57,831 bases of DNA from Pelagibacterium luteolum (GCF_900100665.1 NZ_FNCS01000018.1:1-57831); one strand, 5' to 3'. Positions 8,573 through 17,724 are shown, numbered from the stretch's first letter. Notes: generated by a model from the letters alone, not told the origin. Numbers and translations are program-made.

Positions 8573-9835
8573 ATGGAACTTGATATTCAGGCCATGCGGG
8601 CCACCACTCCGGGTTGCTTGAATGATGTCATGCATCTCAACAATGCCGGTGCTTCGCTGATGCCGTCCCCGGTGCTTGAGGCGATAAAGGGACACTTAGA
8701 TCTTGAGAGTCGCATTGGCGGCTATGAGGCAGCAGTCGAGGCAGCAGACGCGATCGAGGGCTTCTATCTCCACGTAGCAGCGATGATCGGTGGGCACCCA
8801 GATGAGATCGCCTTTCTAGACAGCGCAACTCGCGCTTGGCTCGCGGTTTTCCATGCAATGGACTGGAAGCCCGGCGATGTCGTCCTGACGGCACGGTCAG
8901 AATACAATGCTAACATGGTCAGTTTTTTGCATGCCCAACGACGCCAGGGCATTGAGCTGCAGCTGGTACCAGACGCTGAAGATGGAACCATCGACCTGGT
9001 GGCGCTCGCGGCGATGATTGGCCCGCGCACTCGGCTCATCTGCCTCTCGCACATGCCGACCAATGACGGTTTGATCAATCCCGCGGTAATGGTTGGCCAA
9101 ATCGCCGCCGCCCATGGCGTTCCCTTTCTGCTTGACGCTTGCCAGTCGGCAGGCCAGATGCCGCTGGATGTAGCGACCCTAGGCTGCACGATGCTGTCTG
9201 CGACGGGCCGAAAGTATATGCGTGGCCCGCGCGGCACGGGTTTTTTGTGGGTGCGCCGTGACTGGCTCGATCGCCTGGTGCCTCACGCGCTTGATATTCG
9301 CTCGGCAAGTTGGTCTGGAGTAAACGAGTACGAGATCGCAGCCGATGCGCGCCGGTTCGAGCTGTGGGAGGCGAGTATTGCTGGTCAGATCGGTCTCGGC
9401 TGCGCCGCTCGGTATGCGCTCGACGTCGGCATTGAACCGATGTGGAACCGCATCCGCATGCTTTCGGAACATCTTCGTTCTTCGCTCTCGGACTTGAGTG
9501 GCATCACCGTCCATGACCGCGGCACCGAAAAAAGTGGTATTGTCACTTTCTCGCACGCGGTGCTGAGTTCGCCCGAGATTGTGGCTCGCCTGCGCTCGGT
9601 CCATTCGATCAACACGTCCGTATCGGCCTGCCAACTCACACGCTTCGCGCTCATTTCCGGGGGCACGACCCACATGGTTCGGGCGTCGATCCACGCTTAC
9701 AACACTGTTGAAGAACTCGATGCGCTCATTGAGGCGCTCGATGCGATGACAGGCGCCAAGGGTGCGAGCCTGTCCCACGCCAATAAGAACGATAACAAAA
9801 GCCCCCTGCAACCTTCACTCGGAGTGGAACAATGA
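8573..9835 (+). CDS. Class V aminotransferase-fold PLP enzyme
   Basis: A 420-residue fold type I PLP enzyme of the class V group, which contains cysteine desulfurases, kynureninase-like enzymes and isopenicillin-N epimerase. The N-terminal block HLNNAGASLMPSPVLEAI is the usual opening; FLLDACQSAGQMPLDV holds the Asp that pairs with the PLP ring nitrogen; SATGRKYMRGPRGTGFL holds the Schiff-base lysine. I chose ATG 8573, preceded by GCAGG, because family members begin close to this point; an ATG at 8477 adds 32 residues without a ribosome site. The gene ends 4 bases inside the next one, so it is coupled to a Pot-type importer. The reaction (transamination, racemisation, elimination) cannot be decided; a lysine-type amine substrate is conjecture. 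Confidence 0.85.
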   Translation: MELDIQAMRATTPGCLNDVMHLNNAGASLMPSPVLEAIKGHLDLESRIGGYEAAVEAADAIEGFYLHVAAMIGGHPDEIAFLDSATRAWLAVFHAMDWKPGDVVLTARSEYNANMVSFLHAQRRQGIELQLVPDAEDGTIDLVALAAMIGPRTRLICLSHMPTNDGLINPAVMVGQIAAAHGVPFLLDACQSAGQMPLDVATLGCTMLSATGRKYMRGPRGTGFLWVRRDWLDRLVPHALDIRSASWSGVNEYEIAADARRFELWEASIAGQIGLGCAARYALDVGIEPMWNRIRMLSEHLRSSLSDLSGITVHDRGTEKSGIVTFSHAVLSSPEIVARLRSVHSINTSVSACQLTRFALISGGTTHMVRASIHAYNTVEELDALIEALDAMTGAKGASLSHANKNDNKSPLQPSLGVEQ

Positions 9836-10932
9836 AAAGCAAACTGACCCGGCGCACACTACTGCGCGGTGCTGGCGCCACGGGGCTCGCGGCCCTTGCA
9901 GCTCCTGCGATCATACGTCCCGCCTTTGCCCAGGCTGGGGAACTCAACGTCTGGTCCTATTCGGGATTTATCACCGATGACTTCCGCCGACGTTTTGAGG
10001 AGGAAAGCGGCATTCGCCTTAACATCCGGCAGGTATCGGACCAGGGTGAGCAGTTTAATCTGATGGCGGCTGAAGAGGGCAACTACAGTGCTGACATCGT
10101 GTGCTGCGCTGGACACCGGTTCTACCAATTCGTAGATGCTGGTTTTCTTGAACCCATCGACATGGGTAAGATGACCGCTTGGGACAGAATTGAGCCAGAA
10201 TACGCTGAGGCAACCTGGGTGTCTCGGAATGGTGAACGTTGGGGCGTTCCACTCGTTGTGGTCACAACCGGCCTTCTTTATGATTCTCAGCAGTTCGATA
10301 AACCAACGAGCTGGGACGTAATGTTTGATCCCGCCAATGCTGGGCGCACGACCTACCAAATCCAGGATTTCTTCCAGATCGCCATGAACTATCTTGGCTA
10401 TGATGGTTCGGCAGCATCGTACATGGATGATCCCGAGCAGGCTCAGCAAGCGGTTAACGCCACCCGGGATTTCCTTATCGAGCACAAGGGGCAGGTGCGT
10501 CGCTACTATGAGGCTGCGACTGAGATCCAGCAGATGTTCGTAAATGGCGACGTTGCGCTGGCTGAGGCCGGTTCGGGCCCGTCCGCCCAGTTGATTATCG
10601 AAGGTTTCCCTGCTGGCTATACCATCCCCGAGGAAGGGGGCCTTGCCTACGCTTACGGGTTCAACATCACCCGCAACGCCACCAACCTGGACAACGCCTA
10701 CACCTTCCTTAATGCGCTTCTATCCTCGTCCGAGAACGGGGCTGAGATTGTTCGCTCCACCGGATATGAATCGGTGATCGCCGGCACCGGCGAGCACCTC
10801 ACTCCCGAGGAGCGGGCCGTGCTGGCCCTCGGAGCCGAGGAGCGTTCACGGCTCTCGTGGGTCGATGTCGAAACAGCTCCATTCATCTTCGATCTTATCG
10901 ACACCGCGGCAGAAGAAATCCGCGCCGCCTAG
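9832..10932 (+). CDS. ABC transporter substrate-binding protein, PotD-like, Tat-exported
   Basis: A 366-residue periplasmic binding protein of the spermidine/putrescine (PotD/PotF) family. The N-terminus has a twin-arginine signal (TRRTLLRG) and a hydrophobic stretch ending at PAFAQA, about residue 35. ELNVWSYSGFITDD is the normal start of the mature fold. It binds an amine or small organic ligand for the two permeases and ATPase that follow. It overlaps the PLP enzyme gene by 4 bases, so the enzyme probably acts on the imported compound. A hairpin follows the gene. The ligand is not known; members of this family also take opines, thiamine and 2-aminoethylphosphonate. Confidence 0.9.
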   Translation: MKSKLTRRTLLRGAGATGLAALAAPAIIRPAFAQAGELNVWSYSGFITDDFRRRFEEESGIRLNIRQVSDQGEQFNLMAAEEGNYSADIVCCAGHRFYQFVDAGFLEPIDMGKMTAWDRIEPEYAEATWVSRNGERWGVPLVVVTTGLLYDSQQFDKPTSWDVMFDPANAGRTTYQIQDFFQIAMNYLGYDGSAASYMDDPEQAQQAVNATRDFLIEHKGQVRRYYEAATEIQQMFVNGDVALAEAGSGPSAQLIIEGFPAGYTIPEEGGLAYAYGFNITRNATNLDNAYTFLNALLSSSENGAEIVRSTGYESVIAGTGEHLTPEERAVLALGAEERSRLSWVDVETAPFIFDLIDTAAEEIRAA

Positions 10933-10944
10933 TCGTATCGTCGC

Positions 10945-10969
10945 GTCCCGGGCGGTAAGCGTCCGGGAC
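10945..10969 (+). promoter_or_regulatory. Intercistronic hairpin after the PotD-like gene
   Basis: GTCCCGG pairs with CCGGGAC across 11 bases, and an inner CG/CG pair extends the stem. No run of T follows, so it looks less like a terminator than a stem that protects the binding-protein mRNA, a common device where binding protein must outnumber permease. Confidence 0.5.
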
Positions 10970-10997
10970 ATACAATTATTGAAAGATCGGGTCGTCC

Positions 10998-11924
10998 ATG
11001 ACCGCATTTTTTATCTGGGCTCGACGCTTTGCTGCTTATCGGTCGCTGACCGAATTGCTAGCGCGCTCCTCGCTGGCGCGGCTAGCGATAATCTCGGCCC
11101 TACCGCTAGCCTGGATCGTGCTTGCTAACATCGCACCCCTCGTACAGATGTTTGTAATCAGCTTTTACCAATCTTACCCGTTGGCCGCGGGGACAGCCCC
11201 GGAATTTACGATCCGGCACTATTTCGCCTTCTTCGAGCGCCCCCTCTATCTGTCGGCCTTTGCCCGATCCTTTATCTTCGCCACCCTGGTAACTGCCCTG
11301 ACCCTTTTGGTGATGTTTCCAGTCGCCTATTACATCGCCAAAGTTGCGCCTCGTATCCGGCGGGTGAGGCTATTATTACTGGTGATTGCCCCTTTTTGGA
11401 TCAGTGAAATCATTCGCTCGTTCGCTTGGATGCTGATGCTATCCAATCGTGGAGCGGTCAATTCCTTTCTGTCCTCTGTAGGCTATTCGGGCCCGCCGTT
11501 TGAGCTGCTCTACAACAACATTTCGCTGACGATCGGCGTGCTCTACCTAACCTCACTTTATATGCTCCTCCCCTTATATTCTGCGCTAGAAAAGATCGAC
11601 GATCGGCTACTTGAAGCGGCCGCCGACCTCGGGGCGACTAGCTTTCGACGGTTTACGCGTATTATTCTACCGCTGGCACGCGATGGAATTGTCACCGGTT
11701 GCACGCTCGTTTTCCTGCTGGTCGTTGGCCTCTATGCCATGCCGGTGTTGCTTGGAGGCCCATCCAACACGCTGTTTGCCTCCACCATCGGCCAGATCTT
11801 TGGGCGAGCGGGAGATTCCTGGCCATTGGGAAGCGCTTTTTCAATGATCTTGATCTTTGCCGCGCTTGCTTATGTCGGTGTGTTCATGGCCGTGCTGCAG
11901 AAACAGCCAGGGAGACGGTCATGA
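10998..11924 (+). CDS. ABC transporter permease, PotB-like
   Basis: A 308-residue membrane protein with six predicted membrane segments. The cytoplasmic ATPase-contact loop reads LEAAADLGATSFRRFTRIILPLA, the EAA motif of binding-protein-dependent permeases. Its partner is the next gene, with which it overlaps by 4 bases (ATGA). It forms half of the inner-membrane channel of the Pot-type importer. The first 25 residues precede the first membrane helix, and a later start is possible because the ribosome site is weak. Confidence 0.9.
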   Translation: MTAFFIWARRFAAYRSLTELLARSSLARLAIISALPLAWIVLANIAPLVQMFVISFYQSYPLAAGTAPEFTIRHYFAFFERPLYLSAFARSFIFATLVTALTLLVMFPVAYYIAKVAPRIRRVRLLLLVIAPFWISEIIRSFAWMLMLSNRGAVNSFLSSVGYSGPPFELLYNNISLTIGVLYLTSLYMLLPLYSALEKIDDRLLEAAADLGATSFRRFTRIILPLARDGIVTGCTLVFLLVVGLYAMPVLLGGPSNTLFASTIGQIFGRAGDSWPLGSAFSMILIFAALAYVGVFMAVLQKQPGRRS

Positions 11925-12751
11925 TGCACCACTTGGGCAAAGTAGCCCTGCCAGTCTACTTTTGGCTCTTCGTCACTTGGCTCTTTTTGCCCCTGTTTGT
12001 GATGGCTGCGATGGGCTTTAGGGATTCTAACTTCGTCGCCTTTCCCATTCAGTCATGGACGACCGATTGGTATCAGTCGGTTCTCGATGACCGCGAGATA
12101 CTTGCTTCCCTCTGGGTGTCTCTCCAGGTCGCTGTCTTATCGACTATCCTCGGTCTGGGGATTGGAACACCGATGGCCTTTATGGTCGCGCGTTTCCACG
12201 GAGTGTGGCGCGCGATACTGATCACGATCATCGTCATGCCCGCCTTTATTCCCATCGTCGTCAGCGCCATCGCGCTTCGCATGTTTATCGGCAATTTCGG
12301 CATCCAAACTGGTCTGGTCGCGATCGCCTTTGGCCATGCAGTGTCGTCGGTACCTTTTGTTGTCGTCATGCTGCTCACGCGCCTCAACTCTATGAGCCCT
12401 AATCTTGCCGATGCCGCTCGAGATCTAGGAGCAGATGAGTTCATTATCTTTTTCCGCGTGGTGCTACCGTATCTAAGTCCAGCACTATTCGGCGCCTTTA
12501 TGTTCTGCATGCTGCTCTCATTCGAGGATTTCACTCGGTCCTTTTTTCTCGGCAGTTTCGATCCGACCTTCCCGGTGTTGCTCTTTGCCCGGCTGCGCTT
12601 CGGTTTCGATCCTGGCCTTGCGGCGATCTCGACACTAGTCCTCGTCGCGACCATTGCGCTGGGAATCTATGCTGAACGATTCACCCGCAAGCGTACCGCC
12701 CCTGCAAAACAAGGCCGACTTGCGGCGTCAGGAGACGACAAGAATGTCTAA
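11921..12751 (+). CDS. ABC transporter permease, PotC-like
   Basis: A 276-residue membrane protein starting MMHHLGKVALPVYFWLF, with six membrane helices and the EAA-type loop DAARDLGADEFIIFFRVVLP. It is the second channel subunit of the Pot-type importer. The start at 11921 overlaps the stop of the first permease and has GGGAG upstream; a longer frame beginning at 11699 runs inside the previous gene and is not credible. Its end overlaps the ATPase gene by 8 bases. Confidence 0.9.
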   Translation: MMHHLGKVALPVYFWLFVTWLFLPLFVMAAMGFRDSNFVAFPIQSWTTDWYQSVLDDREILASLWVSLQVAVLSTILGLGIGTPMAFMVARFHGVWRAILITIIVMPAFIPIVVSAIALRMFIGNFGIQTGLVAIAFGHAVSSVPFVVVMLLTRLNSMSPNLADAARDLGADEFIIFFRVVLPYLSPALFGAFMFCMLLSFEDFTRSFFLGSFDPTFPVLLFARLRFGFDPGLAAISTLVLVATIALGIYAERFTRKRTAPAKQGRLAASGDDKNV

Positions 12752-13850
12752 ATCTGTACCAGCCATAGAGGTACGTAACGTCGCCAAGTCGTTCGCCGAG
12801 TTCCGTGCGATTGACAACGTCTCACTCACCGTCGAGAGCGGCATATTCATTACACTTCTCGGGCCATCAGGCTGCGGAAAGTCCACTCTACTGCGGTCCA
12901 TTGCAGGATTTCTCACACCCGACTCCGGTTCAATTATGGTGGGAGGCAGAGATGTGACGGCGCTTCCTCCTCATATCCGGCCTGTCAATATGGTTTTCCA
13001 GGACTATGCCCTGTTTCCGCACATGAGCGTGCGACGCAATGTGGGATTCGGCTGCGAGATGAAAGGAATGACGCGTCTCGAGATTGAGGCGCGCGTCGAT
13101 GCCATGCTTGAACTCATCCGGCTTCCCGATGTCGGCAGTCGCGAGCCTAGCGCGCTTTCAGGCGGACAGCGTCAACGTGTTGCGCTGGCTCGTGCGCTGG
13201 CGCCCGATCCGGTTTCACTGCTCCTGGACGAGCCACTGGGAGCGCTCGACCTTAAGCTCCGGCTTGAGCTTCAACATGAACTAAAGTCCATCCAGCGCAC
13301 CACTGGTAAGACATTCGTCTTCGTCACCCACGATCAGGACGAGGCCATGTCCATGTCTGATCTGGTGGCGGTGATGAAGGATGGAAGAATTGAGCAACTC
13401 GATACACCCCGTGCCGTTTATGCGCGCCCAGCAACTGCGTTCGTCGCCGGCTTCGTGGGCGCGGCCAACATGCTGCCGGCCCGAGTCTCTGGCAACGACG
13501 GCGCTGTGCTTAACCTTGAGGTCGAAGGTCAGAATTGGGCGGTTCCGGCAGACTGCGTTACCGGTGGAAGAACCGTTGCAACAGGTGACGTCGTCACATT
13601 GGTTATCCGGCCTGAGGACGTAATTGTGGGGTCTGGCCCAGGTTTCGGGGAGCTCGCGCTGCCTGCTCGAGCCCACGAGCAGACCTTTCTCGGAGGTCGG
13701 ATCCACCTTCGTTGCCAGACCGCAAACGGCACGGCACTCACCCTGGAAGTTAGGCCCGGCAGCGTGCCTGAGGGCGACGGTACACTTGATCTTTACATTG
13801 CGCGAGAAGCCGTTGCCGTCCTCGTCGAACGAAAAGAGACAGTAAAATGA
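12744..13850 (+). CDS. ABC transporter ATP-binding protein, PotA-like
   Basis: A 368-residue ATPase that powers the Pot-type importer. It has Walker [10 protein letters not shown], signature [15 protein letters not shown], Walker B LLLDEPLGALD and the switch histidine in FVFVTHDQDEA, followed by a C-terminal TOBE region of about 120 residues. The start at 12744 (MSKSVPAIEVRNVAK) has GGAG nine bases upstream; an upstream in-frame start lies inside the permease gene. The stop overlaps the RidA gene by 4 bases, tying transport and enzyme genes into one operon. Confidence 0.93.
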   Translation: MSKSVPAIEVRNVAKSFAEFRAIDNVSLTVESGIFITLLGPSGCGKSTLLRSIAGFLTPDSGSIMVGGRDVTALPPHIRPVNMVFQDYALFPHMSVRRNVGFGCEMKGMTRLEIEARVDAMLELIRLPDVGSREPSALSGGQRQRVALARALAPDPVSLLLDEPLGALDLKLRLELQHELKSIQRTTGKTFVFVTHDQDEAMSMSDLVAVMKDGRIEQLDTPRAVYARPATAFVAGFVGAANMLPARVSGNDGAVLNLEVEGQNWAVPADCVTGGRTVATGDVVTLVIRPEDVIVGSGPGFGELALPARAHEQTFLGGRIHLRCQTANGTALTLEVRPGSVPEGDGTLDLYIAREAVAVLVERKETVK

Positions 13851-14320
13851 TTAGCGACCGCCTTGAGGAGCTCGGCCTCCAACTTCCCGTAATCGTCGCC
13901 CCCAAAGGCAGCTACGTACCATTCTTGGTCTCGCGCGGTCATTGCTTTATCTCGGGTCAGTTGCCGCCGACCACGGGGGTGGCTGAGTCTCCCGGGCCCT
14001 ATTGCGGCATTGTTGGAGCAAACGTCTCGGTGGAAACCGCTCGGGACGCTGCACGCCATTGTGCGCTCATGATCCTCGCCCAGCTCGGCGTCGCAGTCGA
14101 TGGCGATTTCGACCGTGTGGCCCAGATTGTCCGGCTCGGCGGCTTCGTTTGCGCGACGCCAGATTTCAACGCTCACCCGCAGGTAGTCAACGGTGCGTCT
14201 GACCTCATGCTCGAATTGTTCGGCGAAGCCGGGCGCCATACTCGCGCCGCTGTCGGCGTTTCGAGTCTTCCCTTGGGCGTCTGCGTCGAAATTGACGCGG
14301 TCGTCGAACTGAAAAACTGA
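13847..14320 (+). CDS. RidA family (YjgF/YER057c/UK114) enamine/imine deaminase
   Basis: A 157-residue protein of the RidA superfamily, in the slightly longer chorismate-mutase-like subgroup. The conserved arginine that holds the substrate carboxylate is seen in HTRAAVGVSSLPLGVCVEIDAVVE (shown here because it defines the family; Arg is the third residue). Family members hydrolyse the reactive enamines and imines released by PLP enzymes to ketones and ammonia. Its position in an operon with a PLP enzyme upstream and a ketimine-reductase-type protein downstream fits that role. The 4-base overlap with the ATPase gene shows coupling. Confidence 0.87.
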   Translation: MISDRLEELGLQLPVIVAPKGSYVPFLVSRGHCFISGQLPPTTGVAESPGPYCGIVGANVSVETARDAARHCALMILAQLGVAVDGDFDRVAQIVRLGGFVCATPDFNAHPQVVNGASDLMLELFGEAGRHTRAAVGVSSLPLGVCVEIDAVVELKN

Positions 14321-14334
14321 AAGGACCTTATTCC

Positions 14335-15309
14335 ATGCTGATGGTAGATGCTGAACGCGTCCATGAACTCCTCGATTTCCCTGGGCTGATCGATGCTCTT
14401 GAGAAGGCACATATGGGCGGAATGCCTAAACAGTCCGATCGGCTCATTTACCAAGAGCCGAACCCAACTGGCCAACCCGACATCTTCATCATTCTACCCG
14501 CATGGGAGCCTGGCGAGGGCATCCTCGCCAAGATGGTCACTTCCTTTCCAAACAATAAGGAACGTCATGGTTTGCCCACGGTCAATTCCATCTATGCCTT
14601 TATCAATGGCGAGACGGGGGTCATCGAGTCGCTCATAGACGGAGAAGCGGTGATATTTCGCAAGACTTCCTCGGACTCGGCTCTGGGATCTAAGATGCTG
14701 TCGCGACCCGATGCCAAGTCCTTCCTGATGGTCGGGGCAGGTGGGTTGGCACCTTATCTTATAGAAGCTCACCTAAGTGCTCGGCCAGGAATCGAGACTG
14801 TCCGAATATGGAACCGAACCACGGCCAATGCGGAGGCGCTCGTCGACAAGTTGGCGACCAAAGGCATCCAGGCCGAAATCGTTGACGATCTTGATGATGC
14901 TATATCGGAGGCGGACATAGTCTCGTCGGCGACAATGGCTTCGGAGCCTCACATCAAGGGCAAACTCTTAAAGCCTGGCGCTCACCTTGATCTTGTCGGC
15001 TCATTTACCCCTCAGATGCGCGAAGCTGATGACGACGTGCTGACGCGGGCCAAGGTTTTTGTAGATCACCGGCAGACGACGACACGATCAGGCGAGTTTT
15101 TAGGGCCTTTTGAGCGCGGTGTGATCACCATTGACGATGTGCGCGGCGATCTTTTTGAGCTTTGCCAGAACAAGGCGGAAGGCAGAACGTCAGACAGCGA
15201 TATCACCATGATGAAAAACGGGGGCGGGAGCCACATCGACTATTACGTCGCCAAATACCTCATGGACAGGCATCACGGCCGCCCCTTTTCAACCACATCG
15301 AGTACCTGA
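14335..15309 (+). CDS. Ornithine cyclodeaminase/mu-crystallin family protein
   Basis: A 324-residue protein with an N-terminal dimerisation lobe and a Rossmann domain marked by MVGAGGLAPYLIEAHL. The FRKTSSDSALGSK segment corresponds to the substrate/cofactor region WRT-A of the family. Members include ornithine cyclodeaminase, alanine dehydrogenase, and ketimine reductases that reduce Delta1-pyrroline- or Delta1-piperideine-2-carboxylate to proline or pipecolate. With RidA and a PLP enzyme upstream, a cyclic-imine reductase fits best, but cyclodeaminase cannot be excluded. A gap of 14 bases follows RidA, with AAAGGA near the start. Confidence 0.85.
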   Translation: MLMVDAERVHELLDFPGLIDALEKAHMGGMPKQSDRLIYQEPNPTGQPDIFIILPAWEPGEGILAKMVTSFPNNKERHGLPTVNSIYAFINGETGVIESLIDGEAVIFRKTSSDSALGSKMLSRPDAKSFLMVGAGGLAPYLIEAHLSARPGIETVRIWNRTTANAEALVDKLATKGIQAEIVDDLDDAISEADIVSSATMASEPHIKGKLLKPGAHLDLVGSFTPQMREADDDVLTRAKVFVDHRQTTTRSGEFLGPFERGVITIDDVRGDLFELCQNKAEGRTSDSDITMMKNGGGSHIDYYVAKYLMDRHHGRPFSTTSST

Positions 15310-15339
15310 GGAGGCCGGCCGTCGGCCCGGAGGTGACAC

Positions 15340-16245
15340 ATGGATTTTCCCCGTCGTTCGATACCTTCAGTCGCTGGACTCGTGGCCTTTGAGGCAACGG
15401 CCCGCCATCTTAGCTTCTCGCGCGCAGCCGAAGACCTCTGCCTTTCCCAGGGCGCGGTCAGCAAAAGAGTGCGCCAGCTCGAGCAGGTTGTGGGCGTTTC
15501 CTTGCTCGCCCGCACCCGCCATCAGATCTGCCTCACCGATATGGGGCGGGCCTATCTCGCCCAGATTCGCCAATTGCTAGAAGACCTTGAGGTTAACACC
15601 GAGGCGCTGCGGACCCGCGCCCGCGGTCGTGATCGCATTGTCCTGGCCTCTCCGCTTTCATTTGCCTCGCGTTGGCTTGTCCCACGCTTACAACGATATC
15701 GCGACGCCCATCCTGACATCGCGCTCGAAATAGCAACCGGTTCGGAGGCCGACGGGATCGCCGACTGCCACATCCATCTCGGACGCCCCAACGAACAGGA
15801 CGTTGTTGTTTCCCCGCTTTTCGATCTCGACTGGACCCCGGTTGCCTCGCCGGCCCTGCGAGACCACCTCGCAATTCAAGCACCATCTGACCTTTCGCGA
15901 GCCCGACGTCTTTCACAGTCGGACATGACGGGCCTGTGGCCAGCATGGTTTGCCATGACAGACTCTGAGCCCGTGCAAACCGCAACCCTCACGTTTGGCG
16001 GATTTGAGTTGGCCATCGCAGCGGCCATTGCCGGACATGGGGTGGCGATCCTGCCGCGAGCTCTTATTGCGCGCGAACTAAAGGCTCATGATTTGGTCGC
16101 CCTGTTCCAGGGCACTGACCTAAACGAACGCGGATATCAACTCGCTGTGCCGGCGCGACTGGTGGGCGACCCGGCAATCGCCGGTTTTGCTCAGTGGTTG
16201 ACATCCGAAACGAGGACCCCCGTCCGGCAGATCCGGGCGGCGTGA
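15340..16245 (+). CDS. LysR family transcriptional regulator (GcvA-like)
   Basis: A 301-residue LysR-type protein with an N-terminal helix-turn-helix (LSFSRAAEDLCLSQGAVSKR, about residues 22-41) and a GcvA-type effector lobe (LASPLSFASRWLVPRL). GGAGG precedes the start. It lies 30 bases after the cyclodeaminase-family gene on the same strand, so it is probably the last gene of that operon and may control it or the CUT1 transporter downstream. A strong palindrome follows 31 bases after its stop. Confidence 0.92.
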   Translation: MDFPRRSIPSVAGLVAFEATARHLSFSRAAEDLCLSQGAVSKRVRQLEQVVGVSLLARTRHQICLTDMGRAYLAQIRQLLEDLEVNTEALRTRARGRDRIVLASPLSFASRWLVPRLQRYRDAHPDIALEIATGSEADGIADCHIHLGRPNEQDVVVSPLFDLDWTPVASPALRDHLAIQAPSDLSRARRLSQSDMTGLWPAWFAMTDSEPVQTATLTFGGFELAIAAAIAGHGVAILPRALIARELKAHDLVALFQGTDLNERGYQLAVPARLVGDPAIAGFAQWLTSETRTPVRQIRAA

Positions 16246-16276
16246 ACATAGCGGATTGGCAGCTTTGTCGATTTGG

Positions 16277-16296
16277 CCTGACGAGCTCTCGTCAGG
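16277..16296. terminator. 20-bp palindrome after lysR (terminator or operator)
   Basis: CCTGACGAG and CTCGTCAGG form 9-base arms around a 2-base centre. As RNA this folds to an 8-bp stem with a 4-base loop that could end the lysR transcript, though no T run follows. As DNA its symmetry also suits an operator for the CUT1 transporter, whose start is 163 bases away. Confidence 0.5.
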
Positions 16297-16458
16297 TAAC
16301 TTTGCGTTGCGCGCATTTTAAACCGCTCCAAGGGTGGGCTAGTCATTCCAAAAAGGAGTTTGAGCAAGGACAATCCTAGATCGGATACTCGGTCTCAAGG
16401 TTCGGGAAACAGGGCGCAAGCCGCGGCCCATCCCGCCCGGAGAAGAAGGGGAACGTCA

Positions 16459-17709
16459 ATGAAATTTCGCATCAAAGCACCACTAGCCATTCTGGCGGCG
16501 CTGGCAATCGCGCCGCTTTCGCTCGTCTCCAACGCTCAGGAAATCGACTTTATGGTTGTCGATTACGACGCGCCAGGCATGGGGGATTGGTGGAAACTGT
16601 TAGTCGAAAAATATAATACCGAGGCAGAAGGCACGTTGGTTCCGCGCAGCGTGTCAGCGGGTCATTATTATGAGCAGCTTCTAATCCAGGCCGCAAGCGG
16701 AGCAGGTCCTGACGTGCTCACCGTCAATCCCAATAATCTGGGCGAACTTCTCGCCGCAGGATACGTGTTGCCGCTGGACTCGTTCATAGAGCAGTCTGAC
16801 TTGCGTGATGCGATCGTTCCTGGCGGCTGGGACAGCCTTACGGTTGATGGCACAACCTATGCTCTGCCGATCACCGGCCGCACCCTCCAGCTAATCTACA
16901 ATTCATGCCACTTTGAAGAGGCCGGGCTCGACGGTCCTCCGACGAGTCTTGATGAGATAATGGAATATGCAGAGGCACTGACCCAAACTGACGAATCCGG
17001 CCGCGTTACCCGTTACGGGATGAACCTGGTCAACGCCAACGAAGACCCTACCTACGAAACCCTGCTTATGCTGACACTGGCTCATGGTGGGTCCTTTTCC
17101 GATGAAGACGGAAATTTTACTCTCGACACTCAGCCTGCGATTGACGCACTGACGTATTTTAAGGCGATCTACGATTCCGGCGTCGTGCCTCAAGGTATGA
17201 GCGAGACGGACCTTCGGGCTCTCTTTGCCACAGGCGGTTCGTCCATGACGATCGATGGCCAGTGGCAGTTCCCTTTCATCGAACAAAATAATCCGGAAAA
17301 CTTTGACTGCTACCAGACCGCTGGCCATCCTTGGGACGGCCCGGCTACCGGCGGGGTCAACATGGCACTGGCAATAAGCGCCGACAGCGACAATCCAGAG
17401 GCAGCATGGGAGTTCATTTCCATGGCGGCAAGCGACGACCTTCAGTCTCAGTTCAGTGACTACAGCCCTTACATTCCCTACGGGGTCAATGCGCTCAGCG
17501 ATGAACAACTCGCAGCGCGGCCCTACCTTATTCCCTACGTTGAAAGTAGCGGGTCGGCCCATCCCATCGCCATTCCTGGCCATGCCGACCAGTTCAACGA
17601 GATCTGGCCCATCGTCGTCGATGCGGTCCTGCTTACTCTGCGCGACAATGTTCCGCCCGAAGAAGCGCTCGCTATAGCTCAGCAACAGCTTGAGGACTGC
17701 TGTTCGTAG
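16459..17709 (+). CDS. ABC transporter substrate-binding protein, CUT1 (family 1) type
   Basis: A 416-residue periplasmic binding protein with a Sec signal (cleavage after VSNA, about residue 24). The mature sequence has the family 1 plan seen in UgpB/MalE-type proteins: DVLTVNPNNLGELLAAGYVLPLD, then YALPITGRTLQLIYN, then a GGSSMTIDGQW block. It feeds the two permeases and ATPase downstream. The start at 16459 has AAGGGG upstream; an in-frame start at 16360 would put 33 residues before the signal peptide. Such importers usually carry sugars or glycerol phosphates. The nearby amaA gene raises other possibilities that sequence alone cannot settle. Confidence 0.9.
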   Translation: MKFRIKAPLAILAALAIAPLSLVSNAQEIDFMVVDYDAPGMGDWWKLLVEKYNTEAEGTLVPRSVSAGHYYEQLLIQAASGAGPDVLTVNPNNLGELLAAGYVLPLDSFIEQSDLRDAIVPGGWDSLTVDGTTYALPITGRTLQLIYNSCHFEEAGLDGPPTSLDEIMEYAEALTQTDESGRVTRYGMNLVNANEDPTYETLLMLTLAHGGSFSDEDGNFTLDTQPAIDALTYFKAIYDSGVVPQGMSETDLRALFATGGSSMTIDGQWQFPFIEQNNPENFDCYQTAGHPWDGPATGGVNMALAISADSDNPEAAWEFISMAASDDLQSQFSDYSPYIPYGVNALSDEQLAARPYLIPYVESSGSAHPIAIPGHADQFNEIWPIVVDAVLLTLRDNVPPEEALAIAQQQLEDCCS

Positions 17710-17724
17710 GCGGCATCTTCCCAT

